Of a DNA stretch of 64,000 nt, positions 33,817 through 49,865 are shown piece after piece. The position numbers were made by a program, and so were the translations under genes. This stretch comes from Zygnema circumcarinatum (Eukaryota; Streptophyta; Zygnematophyceae; Zygnematales; Zygnemataceae). The stretch's first letter is position 1; each line of letters starts with the position of its first letter. The notes under the pieces were generated by a model that was not told the DNA's origin, ran no database searches, and saw nothing but the letters and a program-made list of their open reading frames with translations. The stretch lies in the NCBI GenBank assembly GCA_037447605.1, contig CM074817.1, positions 1,819,497 through 1,883,496 on the forward strand, given 5' to 3'.

Positions 33817-34760
33817 GGGTAGTGATATTTCCACCCCTTTTTTGGATCCAAACACCCCTTCCCGGCCGGGCAGATTTCAAAAGGGATTAAAAACAGAAAA
33901 TGCTTTTTTCACACCTTTTTGGAATCGATACCCACCTTCTTCCGTCTGCTGATTTTATTTTTGCTAACCAAGGAAAATGATACCCCGTCACTGCATTTTG
34001 GAATACTGTATCCCGCCTCCCTGAATTTTTTTTTTGAGGGAAAAAAATATCTGCCTGCCCGAATCCGCTCGGAGCGGAAGATCCGTCCACCACGAGATCG
34101 TTCGCGGGTGTACGTCCTTCACACGTGCGTGTCAATCGCATCTGTCGATTTCCCTCGCAGATCGCACCACTGCAGGTCACCGTTCGATCTGCAGCCGGGC
34201 TCGATCTTAGCGAATGGAAAGCGCCCACGAGTCCCGCCAAAGCCGAATCGCAAGTGCGAGTGCGCGCGTCCCTCGGCCCGAGATCTCGTGCATTCAGCTT
34301 TCAGCCAATCAACATCTGCCACGTGTTAAATTTTGACGTGGAAAACATTGATTGGTCCAAGCTCTCAATGTACAAAATACTGGGTTCCTCAAAGTTGCGA
34401 CCGTACGACATTCATACGGACAAACTTTTGAGACGAGTTTGGCGGGATACGTGGGCACGTGCCATTCGCTGTGACCGAGCCCGGCTGCAGAGCAAATAGT
34501 GATCTGCCGTGTTGCGATCTGAGAGGGAATCGACGGCTGCGATTGACCGCACGCGTGAAAAAAAATTCAGGTAGGCGGGATATTCAAAATGGGGTGATGG
34601 GTTATTTCCTTGTTTCGCAAAAATAAAATCTGCCGATGGAGGGTCGGTATCGATTCCAAAAAGGTGTGAAAAAGCATTTTCCGTTTTTCATCCTTTTTGA
34701 AATCTGCCTGGCCGGGAAGGGGTGTTTGGATCCAAAAAAGGGGTGGAAATATCACTACCC
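33817..34760. mobile_element. Mutator-like non-autonomous element with ~200-bp TIRs and 8-bp TSD
   Basis: The left end (33817-34030) and right end (34563-34760) are long inverted repeats. Both run from GGGTAGTGATATTTCCACCC through GGATCCAAACACCCCTTCCC and an A/T-rich block to a TTCAAAATG/CATTTTGAA block. The 8-bp sequence CTTATTAT is duplicated at 33809-33816 and 34761-34768. Long TIRs with 8-9 bp TSDs are typical of Mutator-like elements; hAT elements share the TSD length but have short TIRs. The 530-bp interior has no transposase and has a gene-like GC content, so it could be captured host sequence. Confidence 0.85.
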
Positions 34761-34768
34761 CTTATTAT

Positions 34769-35110
34769 TGTTTCTGTTGTTCAATTTTCTTCAAACACAA
34801 ACCATTCTGGCCTTCAATTGTTTTCTTTCTCAACAACAGCAACAACAACAACAACAACACAAGTTCATATTTGGAGTAGTTTGAAAAAGTCAAAATGAAG
34901 TAAATTTTTGTTTTAATTTTCTCAACCGTTCTGGTGTTACGTGTGCCAACCAGTAGCGAAGACCGCCACGAGTGCAGTTCGAAAGGGGTCTAAACCACAA
35001 ACTGAAGCGGCCTTTTGCAAACCAGGTTTTTAGTTTTCGGCAGAGAGGGACGACTTTGAACTTTACACGAGGCACATCCAACGGTTGGATTTTCAACGTG
35101 CCTTAATTTG
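34769..35110. other. Intergenic between Mutator-like element and P3 promoter
   Basis: AT-rich, with a (CAA)n run at 34837-34860. No gene seen. Confidence 0.4.
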
Positions 35111-35375
35111 CAATGGTCACGTCGCAAACCGCTCGCTGCCCGAGCCATCGCTGGGGACATGGACCATTGGGAGCAATGATTCGCCGACCAATGGTTGGCA
35201 ACCATTGCAATTTGGAATGGTTGGCAAAAACCATTGGATGCAACCATTGGCAATGTCGATTCCGTCCGACGCCAATGGTTCGCCAGTCGCCACTATTGGA
35301 ATGACAGCCATTAAATCCAATGGTTGCTTGTGTCGCGAATCAATGGTTGGCAGTCATTGCCAATGGTTGATCCAA
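35111..35375. promoter_or_regulatory. CCAATGG/CCATTGG-rich cluster upstream of P3
   Basis: About eleven copies of CAATGG or its complement CCATTG in both orientations within 265 bp, often as CCAATGGTTG or GCAACCATTG. They contain CCAAT-box cores bound by NF-Y factors. The cluster ends about 250 bp before the P3 start codon. The arrangement is irregular, not a clean tandem repeat. A regulatory role is inference. Confidence 0.5.
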
Positions 35376-35470
35376 CAGTCGCCCAAGGCCCCCTAAGGGG
35401 GCCGCAACCATACGCTAGGTCCGAGCATTCAACGACTGTCTCAGTTTCAGTTTGAGTCCCGTCCGCATGG

Positions 35471-35578
35471 AAACCCTAGCCATGACGGGGCGTGACGGCT
35501 GCGGCCGCCACTAAAGCCGCAGCGCCTCTACGTGGAAGCCCTTTTTGGCTCCCGCGACTACGGTATTGCAAACCCTAA
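35471..35578 (+). promoter_or_regulatory. Two telo-boxes in the P3 promoter
   Basis: AAACCCTAG at 35471-35479 and AAACCCTAA at 35570-35578, 46-150 bp before the ATG. Telo-boxes (AAACCCTA) are common in plant ribosomal-protein and translation-factor promoters, which fits the downstream gene. Confidence 0.65.
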
Positions 35579-35623
35579 TTTTGCTCTCCGCCTGCTGGGA
35601 GAGGCGAGGTCAGCGACACCGCC

Positions 35624-36547
35624 ATGGCCGTCTTCATGTTCATCTGCAAGGAGGACGACGGCACCTGGAACGCCAAGCAGGTGAGTTCTCTCTCGTCTCG
35701 GGTTGAGGTTTTTGTCCTTGAAACGGTCACCTTTAAGCCGATGGCTACCTGGACCGTCTATAAAATGAGTGGATTCGAAGGCGGCGTGGCAAAGAGATGC
35801 AGTGAATTGTGCAGAAATAATGCGCTAGCTTTACTTGAGAAGGGATCGTCTCCTTTAGCTGAGGCTGGCTGCTGAATCGCAGACGAAGAAGGACGGTGAT
35901 GCCAACCTCGAGGCAGAAGCCAGCTCTACTTTTGAGCTTGGACGCAAGCTGGTGAATTTGGCCTTGCAAGAGGCGGGGTCTGGAAGTGTTACGTCGTTCT
36001 TCAGCTACACAACCCCCTCCACGGGGGTGTATGAGGCATGCCCTAATTTCCTATGCACCTCCGAGCTGGAATAGGATGTATTCTTTTACATAAATTGACC
36101 CTGCTTTTGTAGTGTCCGCCCCCACTACAATTCATTTGAACAGCCGAGTCTGGTATGGGGTCAGGTGATTGTTGGAGGTGGTGGCGGAGGCTTTGCTATG
36201 GGTGGTGGAGGTGGCGCTGCAGCTAGCGGAGGCGGTGCCGCTGCCGCAGAAGCAGCGCCTGCGGCTGAGGAAAAAGAAGAGAAGGTTGAGGAGAAGGAGG
36301 AGTCAGATGATGTGAGTACCAACTTGCTTTTGAGCCTAGCATATAAGCACTTGCTTTGGATGTCTTGGCATTGGCAAGGTTAGAGACACAAAGAGAGGCA
36401 TGTTGGCTACTTTCGCTGCTAATTTGTTACGTGGGGTTTTAGGACGCTGAGGTTATGTATGTTGTTTCAACAATGTAATGACTATGCGTATAATGACATT
36501 GTGTTTCTCTTTTGCTGCAGGACATGGGCTTTAGTCTGTTTGACTAA
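35624..36547 (+). CDS. RPP3: 60S acidic ribosomal protein P3
   Basis: Exons 35624-35680, 35883-36035, 36165-36311 and 36521-36547 join in phase 0 to 127 residues, close to the roughly 120 of plant P3. P3 is a plant-type member of the P-protein family that forms the ribosomal stalk and binds translation factors. Visible features: N-terminal MAVFMFICKEDDGTWNAKQ, the dimerisation part LEAEASSTFELGRKLVNLAL, the GGGGGGF/Ala-Gly hinge, an acidic Lys/Glu stretch and the conserved C-terminal tail SDDDMGFSLFD. The ATG is preceded by a CGCC context and lies after two telo-boxes. The second intron appears to begin with GC (GAG|GCATGC); a GTGTAT donor 6 bases upstream would drop two residues. Confidence 0.9.
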
Positions 36548-39500
36548 GCGAGAACTATGGCAGCAAGTCCATGGCTTCTTATATTCAGGCCTAGGGACTA
36601 TTTTTTTTTGAAGAAGAAGGTTAGGAATTGAAGCCTCCATCATGCATATGTGCCAAAGCAATTTGAGATGTCCATGAATGCAATGTAGCATGTGGACTGT
36701 TTGCCGAGCACGTGGACGACCTGTGAGTGTGTGAATGTGAGTTCAAACTCAAACTATGGGTTTGCGAAAACATGATGCTCCTCTGAATTTTAGTGGTTTA
36801 GGCAGTCAAGTAAGGCACGGGGATGGGGATCAAGGAGCAGGGGACAAAAGGAAGGGTAAGGAAACTATGGTCCACAATAAAGGTAAGTCACACAATGAAG
36901 GATGCACTATACAATGTGGGTAGATATCACTTAAGCGTTTGGAGGAAATGAGGGCTACACCGGTTAGAGGAAATTGGAGACAGTCCAAGGTATTGATTGA
37001 CTAACAGACATGAGTCCCTGAACTCTTTGTACTGAAGGTAGTATTACATGTCACATGGAACCTTTTCAGAGCTTGCATTAATGCTTTGCTGGACAAGGTA
37101 GGGGATATTTTGGTTTGTGGCCGAATGTTGCACCAGGAGAACGTACCAACCTTCTAGGAAGGTGAGGATCAGCGGATACTGTTGTGCCATGTGCATTTAG
37201 TTTATCTAAAAAAAGGACGAGCACTTTTATGTCTGCTTAAGATTGGTGGGTGCCTGCACAAGGCTCGAAGTAGCCCATGCACGATAATACCGCGGCAAGT
37301 TTGGTACATATTGTGAGTTCATTCAGTGCATCATCCTATCTGAGGCAATGACGAACACGGCGCAACAACCTGTGGTGGTCATTGTCGCCCACTTTTAGAG
37401 CTCAAATACAAGGTGCTTCAGGCAAGCTTGAAAGCAAACGGTTAGAAACAATACTGAGGCAGGACAGTAATCGGAATGATGAACGTAGAACCACTCGAGT
37501 ACCAAGTTAGTTGAATAACTTGGAGGCACTACTCAAGCATCGGTAGAGAGTCAAAGTGTGGCCTGTTGTGTGAACACTTGAAGGGTCAATGGTCCATTTG
37601 CTGTTATGGAAAATTTCAAAGCTGTCTATTTACACGGCCTGGACCAAACACTGGACTTATTACAAGCAGTTCTATGAAACCATTAGGCACATCAAGGCTC
37701 CCCAAATAATGTCATTGGCCAGCGAATACCTGTCCACAGACAGTTTCAGCAAAGTTATTGTAGGGTAAACTTTTATTCAGCTGGCTGGTCTTTAGTTTAA
37801 TGATTAAAAAATCACCCGTTGCACGTTTCCTAACACTACCTACACCTTGGCAAAACTACGCTTGGAACCCCTGATTCTGAGTAGCCTCCTGTTAGCCTGT
37901 GATAAAACTCCCCATTTCTGTCGCCCACATGTTGTAGCCCATCAAGATCGTACAGAAGCAATTTAACTGTCAAGAAGTGTATGTTTGAGTCTCCTTCGAC
38001 ATTGCTTTGTTCAACATTTCTCAAGTTTCGCCTGCTTGGTGTTCACGTCGGAGTCATGGTTAGAGTTGGAGTTTTTGGAATACTCGGACTATCGCCAGCG
38101 TGACAGCTGGCAAGCCATGATTGGAGAAGTTTTGGCCATGGCATGGGTTGAATAGAGAGTATGGTCCCATGGCGGAAGATGAGAGCGAGGGCCTCATAGA
38201 AGAGCTGGCAATAAAAGGAGTAAAACATGCTCAAGCCATGGCTGTGGAGGGGATGGATAGCTCTCAGCTAATGTTGCTATTATTGCTTACTAAACAGCAT
38301 CAGCATCAGCATCAGCATCGGCATCAGCATTATGGCATGTAACTTCAGCGTTTTAATAGTTTATTTAAAGATTTGATTGATGCTGCATGAGCAGCAGCAG
38401 CAGGTCATTCTTGTTGTTCATGGCACATGGTGGAGGGCACTTTCCTGCGAGTGAATGGGAGGGAGGGAGGGAGGGAGGGATACTTGTTATCGAATTATTG
38501 ACCTGCCTCCACCGCTTGTGTTTGGGCGTCCGTACGCCGCCCGCGTTTTCCGTACTGTACTTCCTTTTCGTCCGTACTCCCGGGCACTCGTACGGCAGTC
38601 CCCCAACACAAGAAGCAATACTAAGCTAACTCTTTGTGTCTGCGTGGCCTATCGCCGCGCGCCACGTGCTCAATCCCGACTCCTAAGGACCTCGGATATC
38701 GGCTAGAGACCTGCGACTTGTGTTTAAAACCAATAAATGGGTTAATTATTGGGTGTGAGTTTCTCAGTGCTGAATTTTGTGAGACGACTGTGTACAAAGT
38801 TTTCTGCGAGGCATTTCTATCGAGAAATCAAATCCTTAGAATACCAGTACAGTACAAGGTACATTGGTATGGCCGAGCCTTGCCGTGTAGTGCACTCCAT
38901 GGTGGCCTTTGCTCCAAACATTTGCACTGTTCTACTCGAATCAATTCAATGTGGTGTTGGACTCTAAAGAAAAACTCTAAAATTCGCTTGTACAAATGAC
39001 AAATGTTCATACCTACGTTCCGGCCGACAGTACGTGACAAGCAACCCACGATCAATGTCCTTGAAGACAATGTTAGGTATTTGTTCTGTGAAGCGCTGGC
39101 ATGGATCTCACAACGGCGAACGTACATTGACAACACCAACATGGGAAACCACCAGGAATCATCCGGTCACAGAGGAGAGGACCTAAGCACTAAAAGTAGG
39201 CACAAGTAAAAAGCTACCGCATGAGCTGGAGGCTGCTGCACGTCGTTACGTTACGTTACGTTACGTTAGTTCCTAGACCACAATGAATGTGCGGTTGGTT
39301 GCATGATGAATGCTCCTCTCTGCGCGCGGCCAGGTCACGTCACGTCACATCACGTCTGTCACGTCCGACAGCAGCCCCTCGGCTCCGACCCGTCCCTGCG
39401 CCACCAGGCGCCACGTGGCACTAAAAGCGCAGGCAGGTCCACGTGGCGCCTCCAGCCGGCGAGCTGCGCCGGAGCGATCTCCAGGCTGGCAGGTAGCGGC

Positions 39501-40293
39501 CGCAGTTACATGCCGCTCTCTCCGTTGCGTACGGCGCCGTAACGGCCGCCGTTCCTGGACACTGCGCTCGCACGTGCGGCCAAGCGCATGTCGGCGGCTC
39601 CTCGACGCTGCTGACGTGGCGCGCCCACCGCCGCCAGGCCATGCCGATTGACGAAAACGACAGAGGTGATAATGAATACGGACAAGCGCATTTAAGGAGC
39701 AGGCGGCAGATCTCGTGGGCCTGCGCCCGTTACGAACTGTACGGACGTCCCTGCGCGTGTGCGTTTGAATGCGGACAAAATCCTGAGATCGACTACGCCC
39801 GGGCGGGCGGTCGGTGGATTTTATGGTGGGCCCCACTGACGGTGTACGAACGATCGTTTCGTACGGATGTCGCCGTTGGCGGCAGCTTTCGATGGAGGGG
39901 CTCGGGATCGGACCCATCGGGCGCTGTGCGGCCGCCACGTGGCATCTGCCCGCCACAAATATTTCCCACGGCGACGTCAAACGTGGGCCCAGTGGCAGCC
40001 CGCCCGGCGGGGCCGTAAAAAAAAATTTGGAATCTTCGTGGGGATCGAAGATCCGCCGTCCATTTCACTCGCGGACGATTCTCTGCCGTTCGATCTTCCC
40101 TGCCGACAGATCCGTGGCGGGGCCCTGTCCTTGGGACACAGGTTCAACCGCATAGGCCGTACAAGTGTACGCATGTGTCGGTTGAACGACGTCAGCTGGA
40201 GTCAGAAAGGATACGTACGGCAGTACGGCCCTGTGGGCGTCCACTGAGGGACGGCCGACGGACGGGCGGGCGGACGGGAGGGCATCATCGGTT
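36548..40293. other. Long intergenic region, no gene recognised
   Basis: 3.7 kb with no ORF I can support. It holds simple repeats: (CAGCAT)n at 38297-38334, (GGGA)n at 38456-38482, (GTTAC)n at 39242-39266 and ACGTCACGTC repeats at 39331-39367. The part 38520-40290 is GC-rich with many GTACG/CGTAC words. The 211-residue minus frame at 39980-39345 is in this GC-rich DNA and matches nothing. Confidence 0.5.
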
Positions 40294-45943
<5,650 letters not shown>

Positions 45944-47381
45944 GAAGGAGACGCCGTTATGCGCCGCCTGTCAACTGCACGTCAAAGGGAGCGAGAAAAA
46001 AATAAGTGCAGAAGCTGGCTCACCCTGAGAAAGGGTGTGGCTTGGCTCATTTCCGGAGCTCATTTATAACTGCTTCCTATCTCGGACTTGACAGGAAGCA
46101 GACGAAGAAGAGCCACGGCGGAGGACTTCATTGAAACAGCTCCCATGTATAAGGAGGGCGATTTAGGAGACTGCTGGAGGGAAGCAGTATCCTGCACCAC
46201 TTTAAGAAGTCTGCCCTAATAATGGATACAGGTGGTGCAGGATAGGGCTCGATGTCCAGCCCGGGCTTGGAATACTAATAGTCTATAATTGTCCTCAATA
46301 ATTAGAGTTGGGTATTGCCTACCTTTGGCTCGGAGAGGATCTGTGCTTTATTAGGGAAGCGATGGGAGTAGAAATCAGAGAAAGATGCTGGGAGAGGGGA
46401 TGGTGGGATCTCTCTCCCATGACAGACTGGGGTTGGAGATTAAATTCGTTTTTTTGTAACTGATGTTAAAAATAATTTCATTGAAGTTGATCTTTTTTCT
46501 TTTTATCTTTTCTTATAAATAATGGATACTGACTGGGTTCTGTTCCACCAAGAAGTTTCAATAGGAACGGGTTGCATTTGAGAACATGACCTTCGCTACA
46601 TTCTTAATGTCTTTGGTGAAAATGAATCAGGGTGAATTTATGTCAGGAAGTGCATGCTGGGCGGGGCAACCATGTCCATGTGAGAGACGAGTCTGCAACT
46701 GCGCCTCTGGATGTTAACAAATTAAAATTTTCAGATTGTCAAAACGTAGCATTCATGCCATTTTCACAATCAAATTGTGGAACTGGAGCTACGCTACACA
46801 GAGGAGAGAGAAAGCGAAGAGAGGGAGGGGAGGGGGGGTGAAGAGGGGGCGGGGCAGAGGGAGGGGGCGGGTGGAGGGGGAAAGGGGAGAAGGGAAGAAG
46901 GTGGGGGAGGGGGTAGGAAGAGGAGAGGGATGGGAAGAGACATGTGTGTGAGAGACGGAGAGCGAGAGGAGAGAAAGAGAGTGAGAGAGAGAGTGAGAGG
47001 ATGACAAGGGCACTGCGAACTGCAGGATTGCAAATGAGTTGAACAGAAAAGCACGTCTATTTATTAAGAAGGGTGTACAGAGGTGATGGTGAGTGCTGAG
47101 CCTTCCAGGGGCGCTTGTCTACGCAGTTCTCAGCGTTTACCTTCTTATTCCCATCCTATTCCCGAAAAAGTCCCCTCCAGCAGTTTGATGATACAATGTA
47201 CAATTTGACAGCAGCCATCGGCTGCAAAAAAATTACAACCATACTATACAGAGCGCTACAACATACACAACTCTACACCGCCATTTCTGTACACTCACTA
47301 CACTTTCGTAGTCGGAATGAGCTCAGGGTTCCCTGTCACTCTTTCTCAATATGCTTTCTTAGCCCTACACGTTACCCAAGC
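45944..47381. other. Intergenic between convergent kinase genes; GA-rich block
   Basis: Holds the 3' UTRs of two convergent genes. A purine-rich block (GAGAGG/GGGGA repeats) spans 46797-47002. No other gene seen. Confidence 0.5.
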
Positions 47382-49189
47382 CTACAGTTTCTGACGGTTT
47401 TCACATAGCACAAGATTCGGTTCTTGTCTGCCGTTTGTACCTTGCAAATTGATTTTACTCCCTTTCAAATCATCCGCCTGAGTCTCGACCAACCACTGGG
47501 AAGGACCCTTTCCCAATGCCGCCTGGAGAAAAAACGCGACAACAGCAGGAAGCAACCCCGAGCCATGTTTACTTTGCGTCCTGTCAAACGCAAGCTGATC
47601 TCCATCTTCCTTCTCCCCGTCAGGACCACACGGGTTGAAGCATGTAGGCCTGCTGCTAACTGAAAGACAGAGTTCGTCGCTGCCACTGGGTTTGCCACTG
47701 CCAAGACCGGGCGAGGAAAAGGTTGCAGCCGGCTCAACAGAATAATCGCAATAACTCCCATGCAGGTCTTTGCAACGTGCAGAACCCGCAGGCTTTCCCG
47801 CATTGCTCGACAGCACATTCATGTTCTTGTCATTTAGCACATTGCAGGGGGGTATGTGGCAGAAGTGGCGCTGAAAATCTGCTGCTGGCGGAGAGTGGGA
47901 TAGGCTGGGAGGTGAAATAGGAAGACCTGCTCTCACAGTGCCATTTGCACTGCTGCCATTGAGTACAGTGCAACTCTCTTTCCTTCCGCATTTCTCCCCC
48001 ACCCCATCGTTCAAGGGTTTCGCAGGAGAGGGTGCCTTCGCCAACCAGGGATGTGCCAAAATCCCCTCCACTGTGAGCCTCTTACTAGGGTCTAGGGCGA
48101 GCATTCGACGAATAAGATCCTTCGCCTCGTCAGAAATGGCTGACCACGGCTCTGCAGAAAAATCCAGGCGGCCAGAACAGACAGCTCTCTTCACGCTCTC
48201 CTTGTCGTTTTGCTGGAAAGGCAATTTTCCCGTCAGAAGTGCCCAGAGCAGTATTCCCAAACTCCAAATGTCAGACTCCAACCCATATCTCCGTCCGAGA
48301 AACATTTCTGGAGACAGGTAGTATCTGCAATGAAAATTAATCGAAGAGTTAGGTGACATCATTCTCCTGAATTCTGAGACATTCAAAATTTTCGTCAAAC
48401 ACCTGGACAACCAGTCAAACCTCAGTGAAAAAAAAAGTGGGAGGAGAAAACTCACAAAGAACCGCACTGGCCTTCCATCTTGTCGCCACGGCGTAGCGAC
48501 ACCGCCTGCCCAAAGTCCCCCAATTTTACAGAGAATGCAACATCCTCTTCTTCGTCCTCGTCGCTCTCAGCCAAAATATTCCAAAAGCTCCAGCGGCCCC
48601 GCCCTTGCCCATGCCCACTGCTTTCTCTGCAAAGTAAAACATTTTCCGGCTTCAAATCGCGGTGCATCACTCCATTCTGATGACAGTGGGCCACCGCCGC
48701 CGCCACCTGCTTGAACACCCGCAACGCATCCTTCTCCTTGAACTGCGAACGCCGATTAATCTCATCGCACAGGTCCCCGGCATTGCAGAGCTCCATCACC
48801 AGATGCACCGCCCTCTCATCTTCATACAACCCTCGCAACCCCACGACGTTTGGATGCCCTGCGAGCTTCCCTAGCGCCTCCACCTCTCTCCTCACAACAG
48901 CCGACCTCCCCTGCAACTTTGCCTTCAATACCGTCTTGCAGGCAAACCTCTCCCCCGTCCTCCTCTCCCTCACAATCCTCACTATCCCATAACATCCCCT
49001 CCCTATCTCCTCTTCCATGGCGTACACGCTCTTCACCCCCTCCCTGCTCGCTTGCTGCAACAACATCACTCCTCCACCTCCCCCTCCCCCTCCTCCCTGC
49101 CCTTGCTTGTTAACCCTAATCTCCCTCCCCGCCTCTCCCGCCCCTGCTTCCTTCTCCCCCATAGCCTCTCCCTTCCCCTCCCGTCCCAA
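47382..49189 (-). CDS. Ser/Thr protein kinase of the CAMK group, no EF hands (558 aa)
   Basis: Exons 49189-48456 and 48324-47382 join in phase. After a Gly-rich N-terminus (residues 1-50) comes a complete kinase domain: EEIGRGCYGIVRIV loop, FACKTVLK lysine, VVGLRGLYED, VMHRDLKPENVLL, KLGDFGQAVSL and SDIWSLGILLWALLTGKLPF. The end of the domain is RLTVEGILAHPWL. The P+1 region has SPE (YYLSPEM) instead of APE. The HRDLKPEN and AHPWL forms place it near CDPK/SnRK/PEP-carboxylase-kinase families. A ~27-residue Asp/Glu-Ser insert lies between HRD and DFG. The 200-residue C-terminus is Ser/Pro/Asn-rich and lacks EF-hand loops, so it is not a CDPK. Regulation is unknown. Confidence 0.85.
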
Positions 49190-49865
49190 TCCTCTCCCTC
49201 ACTCCCTTCGACCGGGCCCTTATGTACTGCGCCCCTCGCGGTCTCCGCCTGTCACAAAAGTCCAAACGCGTCGCGAGAGTTCGACGGGTCGGCGTGCGCG
49301 CCACTCAACACGTGGGCGACGGCCCGGAACCTTCGGGACAGACAGCCAATGGGAGGCGAGATAAGCGCGTGCGACCACAAAGACGGCGGGTTGATGGGCG
49401 GCGCGCTCACACTTGTTGTCGCGGTCGGCGGCGTGTCGTCGTTTTCGGCCGCGGAGAACCGTTGCCGGTGCCGCGCTGGCGGCGCTCTATGTCGGTCGAC
49501 TGCTCCGTTTCTTGTCGAACAGTAACGGAACTGAACTGAGCGTAATAGAACGACACGACACGGAACGGGTTGGAAGGCAATGGAGGCCTCCCATAGTATT
49601 ATATGCATATTCTAGAGACTGTTAACTTCATGGTCTTTGCAGGTTTTAGTTAAAAACAGGATCTGGGCAGACTTCATTTTATAGCCTTTTTTAAATGCAG
49701 AATTACACAAATGAAGTTGGAAAAGTTAGAACACCCTTATGGCCAAGGAGGTGTCGCAACAAACTTTTGGCATATTCATGTTAAAACAAGGGACTTCCTT
49801 ATTTGAGTCCTGCAGGAGTTGTGCTCTCCGCATGCTCCAAAGCCCACAGAAAATGGGGCCAACTA
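49190..49865. other. Promoter side of the CAMK kinase and 3' side of CWC22
   Basis: 49190-49560 is GC-rich with ACACGTGG (G-box core) near 49308 and likely the kinase promoter. 49560-49865 is more AT-rich and likely CWC22 3' UTR. Confidence 0.4.

Noticed and set aside
33817-34760. hAT-type MITE
   Set aside because: The 8-bp TSD would fit, but TIRs of about 200 bp are far longer than hAT ends; Mutator-like is the better match.
39345-39980. 211-codon minus-strand ORF
   Set aside because: It lies in GC-rich DNA with overlapping open frames on both strands and shows no motif or splice context.
47382-49189. Calcium-dependent protein kinase (CDPK)
   Set aside because: The kinase domain is CAMK-like, but the C-terminal 200 residues contain no EF-hand DxDxDG loops.
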